A stretch of DNA of 64,000 nt from Haliclystus octoradiatus (taxonomy: Eukaryota; Cnidaria; Staurozoa; Stauromedusae; Haliclystidae). This document shows positions 11,601 to 20,700 of the stretch, in pieces (position 1 is the stretch's first letter; every line of letters starts with the position of its first letter). Under the pieces are notes generated by a model, which did no database searches, was not told where the DNA came from, and saw only the letters and a list, made by a program, of their open reading frames with translations. Made by a program: the position numbers and the translations under genes. The stretch spans positions 19,955,301 to 20,019,300 of the forward strand of contig OU744453.1 of assembly GCA_916610825.1 (NCBI GenBank), given 5' to 3'.

Positions 11601-13972
11601 GACTGTACGCATTAAACTACAATCTCTTCGTAACAAAAACTAATAATATTTTTGTAAACAATAAAGTGTACCTTTGTACAAATCTCTTTGATCGCTGTTT
11701 AATAACTATCGTTTCAAACGTTGAACCTTCTACTGATTTACATTTGTGGTCTATGCCTATTTATTTACATTTAGAATAATGATTCAGCAATTTTATATCT
11801 GACAAGCTCATCAAAACATATATAGAATTGATATAATATGCACAAAACTAACTATTAAATTGTCTCAATAAGCACAATTTTATGTTTACGAAGTTTGTTT
11901 ACTTTTGATTTACGCTTACATGTGCGTAGTTTATTTTTAGTATAACGTAATTCTCTATATTTAATGTTTCCGATCTATTATCTTAAAATAGAATGATGTA
12001 AGGCATTAATCAGCTTATACATTATTCACCTAACTTATGTTATTTATTATATTATAAAACTATTACTTATGTTAATCAAAACAGATTCAATCACATTCTC
12101 AGAAAATATTTACGTCACTTTTGCAGTTATCGCTGCTACTAACCTTAAACTGCTGTGGCATAATTATTATTATTCACCTTCTATGACAGTCAAATTGCAA
12201 CATTTGAAATGGTTCAAAAGGCGACAGAAATTTTTTGATTTTTTCGGACATATTATGATAAAAATTTTCAGACCAGATCAGATCAATTTTCTATCTAGAA
12301 ATTTGGACAGATTCGGATTACAGCTGGTTCATGGCCGTGATTAATTTTTGGAAAATCTAATCTGACGCACATGTCTCGTGGCCACTATAAACAGGTGGTC
12401 TTAATAAAAAGGGTTGATTCAATAGCCTAATGATATTTTTACGTTACTGCAGTGACATAGAGTGATTATTATATCATGTTCAAACAAGGAACACCGAAAC
12501 AGGGAAGATTCCCCTCAACTCTTGCTCGCCCCGTATCCTAAGTTACTTCTGGCGTTCTTGGGTTTAATTGTACCTTGATACTTGCAAGAGAAAATGTGTT
12601 TGTCAAGTCGAAGAATAGGGTGTTCTTCTTCTGGCCCCTTGAAATATAAATTAGACTTTAAAAATTATATGAAATTATCAAAATGCAACAATTTAGTTAG
12701 ATGATTATCAGGTGTTTTACTTACAAGTAGAACAGAATTTTCAACAGTGCAACATTTCAACGCTTCAACATCAATCAAGCCGGAAAGTTCTATAACAGCA
12801 AGTTGCTCCTAAAAGGCAATTTATAAAACTGACAAAGTTTAAAGCTATTAACTTCAACTATGACCTATGGAGCTGTCGATGTAAAATGTATGAGTTTTCT
12901 ATAGTCTAATTGTTTTGATATATTATTTCATTCATGTCAATAATATCACCAACTTGTCTACTATTAAATATCAAAATCAGCTTTCAATCACAATTTGGCT
13001 TCACTCTGAGTGCATTTTTCTTACCTTGATATTAAACTTTCTTAAATCTTCTCAATATATCATCTGCACAACAATGCAATCAGGGGTAGGCCTTATTAGT
13101 TGTGTAGTGGTTAGCGCGGAAGTCAACTTGTCATATCTGTTTGTAGAGCTGTAAATTGTAATGCCCCACCTTGTTACCCCTCTTATGTCTCTGTCCTTCG
13201 TCGTGTCAACATGTGAACCAAATATATGTCTATACCAAATTATATCTATGTCTTGTGTCTCTCAAATGTCTATCTCAATTATATCAACTAAATAACATGC
13301 ACAGTTGTAGCTTAGTTCCTTATAGCCGCAGTTCAGAGCATGTTGAATCTTTATTTAAAACCCATATTGTTCAGTGCAGTTGAGTTATTTGATGATTATA
13401 GCGTAGCACAGGATATAGCATATAACGATTGTTTCGATGTCTTCTAGACTAAGCTAATTTTTATTCATAAGAATGCATTGCGGATTTGAGTCGTTTGCCG
13501 TCAAATGTATTAGTCATCTGCATTGACATTTATTCACAATACCTGACTAGTTTAGTATAACTATTGTTCACAGGACATAGGTACAGCTGCACAGCAGGAC
13601 CCATATTTTCCAGCCGCGCATTTCGCAATTTTATCTATACCTTTATTACCTTGGAAGAAAATTGCATTATAAATTTCCATGATTATTTAGATTCTGTTTC
13701 TGAATTTGCTTAAATGTATGATTCATCCGCGCAAACTTGCACAACTGAGAATGTATTCTTCTCAACCTGCCAGCCTGCCGCAGGGCGCAGGACATGACTG
13801 AGATTGTCAGTCAGTTACTACGATGCTACTGTAGCTATAAGTTTCAACTAAACTTGGTTATTTTCATATCTGGATATGATAACAAAATGAAGTAGTCGAA
13901 GGAGATGCAAACGCAAATAAATCCACTTACATCTTCTTCCCAATCATCATCACATTCATCATTAGTAGCCAT
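2616..13972 (-). CDS. GTF3C6: General transcription factor 3C polypeptide 6 (TFIIIC subunit 6), six exons, complete
   Basis: Coding exons on the minus strand are 13972-13931, 12808-12725, 12637-12574, 4873-4838, 3586-3467 and 2662-2616. All introns are GT-AG, the phases join perfectly, and the 393-nt CDS encodes 130 aa. The product starts MATNDECDDDWEED, then EQLAVIELSGLIDVEAL, the conserved start of the TFIIIC tau55-type domain. It continues with HPILRLDKHIFSCKYQ, DYFGSAMIFREQ and QLSYKCHTSRKL, each aligning in order with the human protein as I remember it. TFIIIC binds the A and B boxes of tRNA genes and recruits TFIIIB and RNA polymerase III. The protein is shorter than human (about 213 aa) and lacks most of the acidic C-terminal tail. 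Intron 3 contains a 7-kb BEL/Pao element in the same orientation. Confidence 0.9.
2832..3035 (-). repeat. tRNA-derived SINE, minus-strand copy
   Basis: Read on the minus strand it begins with an A-box-like TAGTGGTTAGGGTGTTGG and a B-box-like GGGTTTAATACCC. It continues through a body containing CAGGAAAGGCA and ACCACCCCGGTGGAAAAAAG and ends in GGATAAATGAAAAAATG. The same order is seen in copies at 4606-4808, about 25975-26158 and 44795-44905. It lies in intron 5 of GTF3C6. Confidence 0.75.
3720..4340 (+). pseudogene. Penelope-like element fragment with GIY-YIG endonuclease
   Basis: The open part (from about 4016) encodes VYCFECDSREANYVGFTSQ, then HLHQRI, then NKFDCLIYEMLAIRRI and LNTHSDSINSKLF. 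This matches the GIY-YIG endonuclease C-terminus of Penelope-like elements, where YVGFT is the YIG half of the motif and the E of YEML fits the catalytic acid. About 300 bp upstream, broken frames still read LILPFK and KPVFTSRKLINEL, the usual linker before this domain. No reverse transcriptase core remains, so it is a 5'-truncated, frameshifted relic. It sits in intron 4 of GTF3C6, on the opposite strand. Confidence 0.75.
4606..4808 (+). repeat. tRNA-derived SINE, best-preserved copy
   Basis: The head reads GTGTAGTGGCTAGGGCGTTG (A-box-like). The body contains CCAGGAAGGGCATCCGGCTA and AACCAACCACTCCGGCG. The tail is GGATAAATGATAAATAC followed by a run of A at about 4794-4809. This is the layout of an RNA polymerase III-transcribed SINE. 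It lies in intron 4 of GTF3C6 and differs at many sites from the other copies, so the family is not very young. Confidence 0.8.
5066..5619 (-). repeat. 3' LTR of BEL/Pao element 1
   Basis: The LTR is 554 bp, bounded by TGTTTTG and CAAAACA. In sense orientation it contains AATAAA (plus strand TTTATT near 5290), a possible poly(A) signal. Confidence 0.95.
5678..11479 (-). CDS. BEL/Pao gag-pol polyprotein, intact (element 1)
   Basis: A single 1933-aa frame. Domains in order: charged N-terminal gag; four 16-residue repeats around residues 187-247; a DUF1759-type gag domain (about 285-430); zinc knuckles with CFRCLKADHMMRNC (about 540); a retroviral-type protease with LIDGGADTTL (about 633); reverse transcriptase with the YMDD box (about 1051); RNase H with FADGGEKGFG and YWIDSK; integrase with an HHCC finger, the D of ALDFFGP, the D of YSDNGPN and a downstream E (NGVVEIF); and a DUF5641-type C-terminal domain. 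All catalytic acidic motifs are present and no stop interrupts, so it is probably competent. It encodes the copy-and-paste machinery of the element and has no env-like region. Confidence 0.95.
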   Translation of the reverse strand: MNFADDAEAIRRKWERKSKLFSLEVQAHHKLAHNDNASMKRWQIMQEKIMNTFIEYEAITKTYLTHLEDNNALSEEVENDVDSRTSEFQITHDEIHDDCFKNIREIQRQEMIFETEKLELILQREQAETRLSTRSKNTTPASHHEIASQEEDDVMVTDANNDADDNDQVENEDNTCQSEGQVSTAKESPVSSNYNMEMISTKEIPVSSNYNMEMISTKEIPASSNYNMEMISTKEIPVSSNYNMEMIKEISKSVAEAVAIATITAVNSKGEKKHKGNSVRLAGFTPNNWNGEYIAFPTFQKRFTSAMKQAGVNDDDVKIQWLEKTIPESYHTIIEGRSSIEEAWKAIKLVVTDYKIADEMTWNFRKLKPLIDKDTETIQTFVTTMRTHIMYLVDFGKQERLKDEEFIRDLKRKAGRELEEQIDDQLSTENRLAKKMGIQEEKLSAEYILEFLERRIQTSHTKKSEKRQLQQRNTRNNDHQRKSDTTQKTAKMNASNVSKNDECKLDCEGPSHTLEECPVFQAEDVPTRSDYCKSKGFCFRCLKADHMMRNCKATNTCESCGRNHHTLLHRPSTSNTKRNEDNNRRTTSSIKGIATAKGEESVRLPVVKIWVKTGFKNADGTPILKHALCLIDGGADTTLVRRSFADALGIEGEDTTINYEVVGGNCHTERTKTFQLTIGSLQPIQQAGTINAYGIQKPCGAASPLKKEFFKEHSHLSHLENVIDQKGGNIDILIGRDQQKLHKELHKIEPKEDDVNGPIGIEYPLGWTIVGVTEKLSKRMTNTKNVSSVQICATNDDEEAAKVKKMITCDLVGVNATKKCVCSNKEIDEARFIDKAKNTKLNDEGHVEVQLPWKPGYPDLLENNYHEVFCNLRRKTNKLIETGEYEQYAAVIEDVINSGFVKEVKHNEGEAAFYIEHLIVEKESSSTPKRMVWNSARKYHGHSLSTALEKGPDLLNSLFKILINFREDEIAFTGDIKKMFNMIAIGPEDRKYHRFLWIEKNNIQPRVFEWQRLVFGDPPSPDLSQASLHFLATTFEEKWPIGTEILRRNIYMDDIADSRANNSEVEEAIIQTTQMLEMGNFKIKKWHSNNSEMEQKVNGSQKEATDDLNTMILGHHWNKDIDVISLKCKSLPKDWQLQENFTKRNLLGLIAKIWDPLGMLAPAVVNLRIPFQGLWRAGYNWDTVISNEEKEYWKDNIEKVGNKLNTTINRCMKPRNAIGQPELHAFADGGEKGFGTCLFLRWNLGEGKFKINFVAAKALVTPVKGWTIPRTELVASLIMVRLTQNVISALRMKPLSIHYWIDSKVVLHWIRSTTQQMKAFVEARIAEIQELANIDEFHYVPSKQNPADPLTKMNDADLERWHEGPKFLQKETLPKFETEEISEEIEATRDPKEIKPPRKLKKKTRKPMKSANSLFLITDTKLMDKETAEEILKLANEAKDWTTAVESIKEQHGCDGAEKIYQALQANENWKHDNLKKLCPFFDGKDNLCRLGGRLDHAKEFNPGLVAPVILPKMNKNDVTGISSIHRRIIKMIIEHFHHKTGHSGIRRVRAAIEQEGLWIVGVNKLLKQTSKDCLFCRTRKRPLLEQQMGQIPSFRLDSKYPAFWTTALDFFGPLKTILRRGVVKDAHVVVFVCTVSRAIHLEYCYSQDGGEGLSSEKFLMALRRFISIRGIHPIQFYSDNGPNLVGASSKVKKIIEDWDLQMLENGVAGQGFTWLWNCPTASHQNGVVEIFVKVVRKALDAMTDCYNKSLKPDEWITALSEITYLINSRPLWPGSSADPTDMNEMITPNSLLYGHNMILPQPVDEAKIHPCDRMAAIQKRVQIFWNYWRSNMPNMMLCRSKWFSKSRNLEVGDLVIVKKTSLNGAAPRAIWPVAIVTATYPGRDGLVRKVQIKSKTGKYDRPVSKLVLIATKDEIAARSIEETKELITAIEN
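10741..10925 (-). repeat. Four 48-bp tandem repeats inside element 1 gag
   Basis: Starts at 10741, 10789, 10837 and 10885 are exactly 48 bp apart. Each encodes a 16-residue unit of the type SSNYNMEMISTKEIPV. The copies differ at only a few bases. The array keeps frame and adds a low-complexity spacer to the gag N-terminal region. Confidence 0.9.
11480..11529 (-). other. Leader of BEL/Pao element 1
   Basis: Only 50 bp separate the 5' LTR from the gag-pol ATG (11479). In sense orientation the leader starts GTTTCAAACAAGACGTCG and contains no TGG, the usual start of a tRNA primer-binding site. The priming tRNA cannot be read from it. Confidence 0.7.
11530..12083 (-). repeat. 5' LTR of BEL/Pao element 1
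   Basis: Same length and, by eye, same sequence as the LTR at 5066-5619. It is followed by the GATTC target duplication. The element promoter is expected here. Confidence 0.95.
12364..12420. repeat. Fragment of the CAGTNAAACC MITE family
   Basis: It contains TGGCCACTATAAACAGGTGG and GGGTTGATTCAA, matching the subterminal parts of the element at 716-1181. It lies in intron 3 of GTF3C6. Confidence 0.5.
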
Positions 13973-14604
13973 GTTTGTTGCTTCTGAAAATGGAACAGTG
14001 ATGGTGACCAACATTAAAATTAATCACAACAAGAGACGGAGTTTTCACGGAAATGCCGGAAAAAAAATGACAACCGACTGAGGAGAGTGTTTCGAGACAG
14101 ACGAGTTATTATGCTGTAAAACATAAATTTTCTGCGTATTTTATGTACTCATTATCGAATAATTGAAAATAAACAAATCGAATTTACAAATGCTAATTTC
14201 TATCGATATCGAATGAAATAATCCCAGAACTCCGTAAACCGGTCGAAGTTCAACTTGTCCATGAATCGAAGTCAGCTACTTCTCACCGTGTAAACAGTCA
14301 CGGTCACATTCATCGACACGGACAATATTTTCACTTGATTAGGAATTGAAAGGGAACTGGCACTGGTTCATAGAAGCGGGAAATCCTGAGCCAGGTTCTG
14401 ATTTTGTTTGATTTGTATGATTGATTTATTTGGTTATCATGGCATTCGTTTTAATAACAATTGGGTTTCAAGGTTTATGGTCTAATTATTTATCAGAGAT
14501 GAACTATATCAAAAGAAATGGTCTTACCTAATCAAGGTCCCCTGGAATTGTAGGCTACAGCTACAGATCAGATTATCAACTTTTTGAGTGTTCAATATGT
14601 CATC
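13973..14604. promoter_or_regulatory. Putative bidirectional promoter between GTF3C6 and HFM1
   Basis: The start codons of GTF3C6 (minus, 13972) and HFM1 (plus, 14605) lie 632 bp apart and point away from each other. No third gene fits between them. No clear TATA box was identified at either start. Both 5' UTRs and the regulatory sequence must share this interval unless an untranslated exon lies elsewhere. Confidence 0.55.
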
Positions 14605-14708
14605 ATGGATTTTGATTTATTTAGCAATAAATCAGCAAGTACATTCAATAGGCCTCCATCATTTTTCTATCCAGATTCAGATACTCTTAACGACAATCAA
14701 TATGAAAG
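14605..14708 (+). CDS. HFM1: HFM1 exon 1 (start codon)
   Basis: The frame opens [12 protein letters not shown] and ends GAAAG|GTAGGT in phase 2, which joins exactly to exon 2 at 24671. The start matches the family pattern of a short LF-containing motif near the N-terminus. An ATG at 14597 is in another frame and does not lead into exon 2. The following intron of almost 10 kb owes most of its length to BEL/Pao element 2. Confidence 0.8.
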
Positions 14709-17700
14709 GTAGGTCTATAGTGCGATACAGACTAATTAATAATTAGACTGTATAGCCTATACCTGAATATAATTGATAGGATATTATACTACAGTGCGGG
14801 CCTACAGTTTTGGCATTTTTAATCATTTTATTTTAGTCTTAGACATGCCTAGATGATATTTTGGCTCCTCAAATTATGCAGTGAATAAGCTTTGTGGGTT
14901 GATAGCCTACTGTATTGTAACTTATATCACATAGGTCTATGTGTCAGTGTGATTGCAGACTTAAGACTAATTAAGCACAGGGCCAGATCGAGAACTTTTC
15001 TTTCAGGGGGGGTGTTGAGCAATAAATTTGTCTGCTGACTTCACTGGAGTACGATCCAGACATGTAACAGTAAGAATTGGAAGCAAGTTAAGGTGCGATG
15101 TCAGAAGTTGAATCCGCCACACAAAGCTTGCCATGCGTGTTTAAATTGTACACTGACCTAAAGTGATCATCAGAATAGTTGCGGAGCGTAGCGAGTAAAA
15201 ATTCGGGCCATGTTTTCAAGAGATCCCTGTAAACGATGGATCGTTTGTTTGTAATGCGCATGCGCAGTTTATATTAATTTTCTTCTTATATTGTACACTT
15301 TTTATGCGCTTGCGCACTAGTTAAATGTTACGCCTTTTTTACATAAGTAATATTATAATCGTTTTATAAATCAGTTCGTGTAAGTCTCCCCAGAGTTCGG
15401 AGCTGCGCAATTGAAAGTATATGTATTGAAAGTCTTCACCGAGTTGAAGCATTATTAAATTACAGTTGGTTTATCTGCAGTTGTAAAGTATTGGTTGCGG
15501 ACAAACACGAAGGTATTTATCATACAGATATATTTGTTCGTTAATTAGTATGTATATTTGAATTGATAACTTGTAACATTTACTATTGTTAATTTAGAAA
15601 AACCAGTCAGATATTGACAATTTGATATTAAGAAAATACATGTTTGAAAATACAAGAAGTTGGTATTTTGACTGCGTTGATCTCGCCAATGAATTATGCA
15701 ACCAATCAGTGTAACAGAGTTTACATAAAGTTTTTCTTCTGTCCTGTTCTTGGTCTGGCGATAAAGGTGTTCTTGGTCTGGCGATAAAGGCGTTCTTGGT
15801 CTGGCGATAAAGGTGTTCTTGGTCTGGCGATAAAGGCGTTCTTGGTCTGGCGATAAAGGCGTTCTTGGTCTGGCGATAAAGGTGTTCTTGGTCTGGCATA
15901 TGAAGAGAAGATGTCTACTTTAGATGCAAGTCACCCAATGGTTGTTCAGCTGAAAAGACAAGTAAACGAGTTGAACATAATATACGCTGATATTGAGTTA
16001 TTATTATCGTCAAGAAACTGTAAACAAGAAGATATTGAAACGTTAAAGGAAAGACAAAAGAAATCGTGGAGGCGGTATGCTGCGTGTAACAACGCGTTAG
16101 TTAATTTAGACGATAGTGATAATGATGAAATTAGAATTAATCATTTTGAACGATGTGAACTAAATTCGAAATTTGAAAATAAGTTAAACGAATGGATCCC
16201 TGAGGCTTTGCCCGATGGCATAGCAAGTAATCGCCATCGAACCTTTGATCCACAGAGAAGTAGCGCCGGTTCGAAATCCGGTTCAGTTAATTGCGATTAT
16301 GATAACATGTCAATCTCATCAGTCGGTTCTATATCGTCTGTGGCCTCAAGCAAAATGAGGGCAAAACGAGCCGAAAGGCAAATAAATGAGACTAATTTAG
16401 AATTTCAATTAGCTGTCGCAAAGGCTAAATTTGAATCAATTAGAAAGCTTAATAATGCACAAACAGAATTAGAAGAGAGTCAACTAGAGTTAATAAACCT
16501 ACAAGAACAGGGTTTAATTAGTAAGGATGAATTAGATGATAATACAAAGGCTCTCATAGATTCATCGGATAATGCTAACGTTACAAATAATTTAATTAAT
16601 AACGAAAGCATTGATTTAGTTTCACCGAGTATTGTTGTTGATAATAATATAAAAGTAAATAAGGATAATATTACTAGCAGTAATAATGAAACAAAAATCG
16701 TCGAAATTGAACGCAACGAACGTTCAAATGAACATAGTAAGGCCGCCGCAGAACAGGGCGCGCGTGCACAACCAACTGCGCTGGGATTTGAGGCAATTCA
16801 CGCAGCCCTAGAAGCAGTCACGAAATTGAGTATTGCTCACGATTTACCAAATATAGACATTGTTAAATTCAACGGAGACTCATCAACATATCCACGATTC
16901 ATAAAAAGATTCAATGAAATGGTTATGATGAAGCCCCTAACAGAGGATCAAAAAATGACAAGGCTATTGCAATTTGTAGAAGGCCCCGCAAAAAATGCTG
17001 TCGAAGGCTTTGAATTAGCCGCTCCTGGAAAATTAGAAAGGGCACTCAAATTATTAGAGCTTCGATATGGCCAAAAATTCGCAATATTTGAAGTTTGTTT
17101 GGAGAAATTGACTAAAAGAAATTCAATAAAATTCTCAGATAAAAAATGGTTTATGGACCTAGCAGATGATTTAAATAAACTTATTGAAACAATGTCTGCC
17201 ACAAACAACACGTCAGCGATTGGTATTGAAACCATTCGGGAAATTGTAAAAAAGACGCCTAAGTATTTTCATAGACAATGGCAAAAGAAAGCCAGGAAAA
17301 TAACAATTAATGATTCACGTCTGCCAAATATAAAAGACCTCGCAGAAATCGTAAATGAAGAGGCAGTTATGTTGAACGATGCAATATTTGGTTCATTAAG
17401 TTTTTCAAGTCATTCAACAAATGAAAATTCTTTCACGAGTGGTAGTAAACAAAAAATGAAATTTTCAACGCTAGCAACAGAAAAAGCGGAAGTCGATTTA
17501 GTTCAAAACAATAGTAACGCAAATTCTAGAAACAATGCAAAGGAGTGTCCCGTTTGTAAACAAACCCATTCAATCACAGCATGTGAAATATTTAAATCAA
17601 AGAGCTTCGATGAAAAAACAAATATAGTGAAGCAAAACAGACTATGTTTTAGATGTTTAAAATTTGGTCACATTGCGAGAAGATGTGATATGAATGCAAA

Positions 17701-20700
17701 ATGTACAGAATCAGATTGTAACGGAAGGCACCATACATTGATGCACAGAAATAACAGAGAATTTCAATCAAATGAATCAAATGTCGCTACGGCTGAATCA
17801 CACTGTATGAACACGGAGGCCGGTACTTTGTTACAGATTGTCCCAGTTACAATACACGGCAATAACAAAACGGTTAATACGTATGCTGTGCTTGACAGTG
17901 CGTCGCAATTAAGTTTTTGCAGCACCACATTGATAAATGAACTGAATTTAAAGGGTGTCAGATGCTCACTTAATCTAACAACGATAAACAAGCAGACTAA
18001 CAAAGATGCAATCAAAACATCACTTACCGTATCAAAATTAAATCAAGATTTATCTTATAGTTTAGTATTGAATCCAGTGTGGGCCATCGATGATTTCAAT
18101 GTTGCAAGAAAAAGTCTACATAATCTTGACAGACAAATAGCAACATTTGCACATTTAGAAGGGATTGAATTTCCAAAGGTTGATATAAATAAAGTTACAT
18201 TGTTGATCGGAGCAAGTTGTCCTGACGCTTTGGTGGCAATCAATCACCGTAAAGGAAAACCAAATGAACCATGGGCTATTGAGACACATCTTGGCTGGTC
18301 GCTGATGGGCCCAATGGGGAAATCGACAAATGAAATCAATACCAATGCCAATAACATTGAAGAGGTAGATGGTATATTGCATGAGAGCGTTGCCAAATTC
18401 TGGGCAATAGAAACCTACGGAACAAAGTCAGAAAATCCTGAATGGTCAGTAGAGGACAAGAAAGCTGTGGAGATAATGAAGACATCAGTGCAACTAGTCA
18501 ATGGTCATTATCAAGTAGGAATGCCCTGGAAAAACAACAATCAGATGCCTGATAATATACAAGCAGCAAGGAAGCGCCTACAAAGTTTAAAGAAAAGGCT
18601 AATAAGTAGTGATGAGTTATATAATAAATATAAAGATATCTTAGACGATTATTTGTTAAAGGGCTATGCCCGAAAATTGAATGTTGATGAAATAAAAATA
18701 CATAATGAAAAAACGTGGTATTTACCTCATCATCCTGTGTTAAATGATAGTAAGCCAGGGAAGATCAGGATAGTATTCGATGCTGCTGCTAAATACGAAG
18801 AAACATCTCTAAATGATCAGCTATTAAGTGGTCCAGATCAAACAAGCTCTCTCTTGGGTGTACTATCCAGATTTCGACTCGGGAAAATTGCCATATGTAC
18901 TGACGTTGAGACAATGTTCTATCAAATCAAAACAACCAAAAAGGACAGGGAAGCGCTTCGATTTTTGTGGTGGCCAAATAATTTACAGGAAGAGCCAAGC
19001 ATATATCAAATGTGTGTTCACATATTCGGTGCTACCTCATCTCCATCGATAGCTAGTTTTGCACTTCGTCAAACAGCAAAGGACAACAGAGAAAGTTATA
19101 GCAGCGAAGTTTACGGAAGCGTTTTCAAGAATTTCTACGTTGACGATTGCCTAAAAGCGTTTCAGAACGAAAACGAGGCTGTAGAATTTGTTGAGGGAAT
19201 CACCTCTATGCTGTCAAAGGGGGGATTCCGCTTAAGAAAATGGCTTTCCAATGATTTTGATGTTTTGGTTGGGGTTTCCCCTGAGGATAAAGCAAAGGTC
19301 CTAAACTTGGATTTCGATGATAAGGTAACAGAGAAAACGCTTGGTGTACTTTGGGATATCAATGAAGACTGCTTCAAATTTCAAGTCAAAGCCAAAATAA
19401 AACCTCCAACTAAACGTGGTCTTCTGTCTTTGGTGAGCTCTGTTTACGACCCACTGGGATTTGTCAGTCCGTTTGTGTTCAGAGGGAAACAACTGATCCA
19501 AGAGTTATGGAAATTAAAGATCAACTGGGATACTGAGGTTCCTGAAAATCACCTAAAGTTATGGAAGACTTGGATGGAAGAACTTCCAAAGCTAGATAAT
19601 CTGAAAATTCCAAGGAATATTTTAAAATGTAATGTGAATGAGTACAACAGTATACAGCTACACATATTCTGTGATGCAAGTGAGAAAGGGTATGGTAGTG
19701 CAGTGTATTTAAGAACATCGAACAGCAAAGAAGTAACCTGCAATCTTGTGCTAGGAAAGGCTAGAGTTTCACCATTAAAAGCGATGACTATCCCAAGGCT
19801 AGAGCTTCAAGCTGCAATAGTAGGAGTCAACATGAGTTTGAAGGTAATAGAGGAGCTACAATTGCCTTACGAAAAAGTGGTTTATTGGACAGACTCTACT
19901 ACGGTAATACATTACATTCACAACGAGTCAAAGAGGTACAAGACATTTGTCGCAAATAGAGTAATGCAAATTAGAGAATCTACAACGCCTCAACAATGGA
20001 GATACGTCCCATCTGCTGACAACCCAGCTGACGACGCCTCAAGAGGCCTGAGAGCCGAAGAAATGCATGAAGGGTGTAGGTGGTTAGTTGGTCCAGAGTT
20101 TCTGTTGAAAGGTGAAGAAGAGTGGCCAAAGAATCCAAAAATTGTAGAGAGTGTCATTGAAGATCCAGAAGAAAGAAATGAAGTTGATTCAATTACCTGT
20201 ATCAGTGATGACGTCATGACCCAGATTATCAATAAATATTCTTCTTGGAATAAATTAAAGACAACCGTAGCTTGGTTGAAAAGGTATATATCCTACATTC
20301 GTTATAAGGTCATGTTAAAGAAACAAGAAGTAGTATCAGAAGAGATAAAAAAGGGGGATGTATCAGCGGAAGAACTAAAGGAAGCAGAAGTTGCAATTGT
20401 CAAGTATGTCCAAGGAAGGGAGTTTGAAAAGGAAATTGAGTTGATTGACAGTAAAAAATCGTTGTCAAGGAACAGTAAAATTGTAAAGTTAAACCCTTTT
20501 TTAGAAGATGGTGTTTTGCGTGTTAGTGGTCGTTTGAAAAATGCCCCACTTGAATATGATACAAGGTATCCATTGATCCTTCCAAAGTCGCATTACGTCT
20601 CAAAGTTAATCATTGTAAGTGAACACATGAAGTTGGGTCATGTTGGACAAGAGCATGTATTGTCATCTTTACGTCAAAGATATTGGATCCTTGGAGCAAG

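Larger units (their letters stand above)
5066..12083 (-). mobile_element. Full-length BEL/Pao LTR retrotransposon (element 1)
   Basis: The 7018-bp element has direct LTRs at 5066-5619 and 11530-12083 (554 bp each), identical by eye. It is flanked by GATTC at 5061-5065 and 12084-12088, a 5-bp target duplication typical of BEL/Pao. It reads on the minus strand. A purine tract (AGGGGGGAG, plus-strand 5620-5628 as CTCCCCCCT) abuts the 3' LTR. One intact 1933-codon gag-pol frame fills the interior. It sits in intron 3 of GTF3C6 in the same direction as the gene. Identical LTRs and an intact frame indicate a recent insertion. Confidence 0.95.

Noticed and set aside
13085..13110. A-box-like GTGTAGTGGTTAGCGCGG as another SINE or tRNA
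   Set aside because: No B box or SINE body follows; an isolated match is not enough.
14597..14708. Upstream ATG at 14597 as the HFM1 start
   Set aside because: It is out of frame with exon 2; the ATG at 14605 gives the phase needed to join 24671.
15594..15899. 101-codon minus-strand frame with repeated [17 protein letters not shown] units
   Set aside because: It is the reverse-strand shadow of the 23-bp tandem array; it overlaps the LTR and leader of BEL element 2 and resembles no protein.
15745..15900. Regular repeats resembling a CRISPR array
   Set aside because: The units are directly adjacent with no unique spacers, and the DNA is animal; it is a tandem repeat in a retrotransposon leader.
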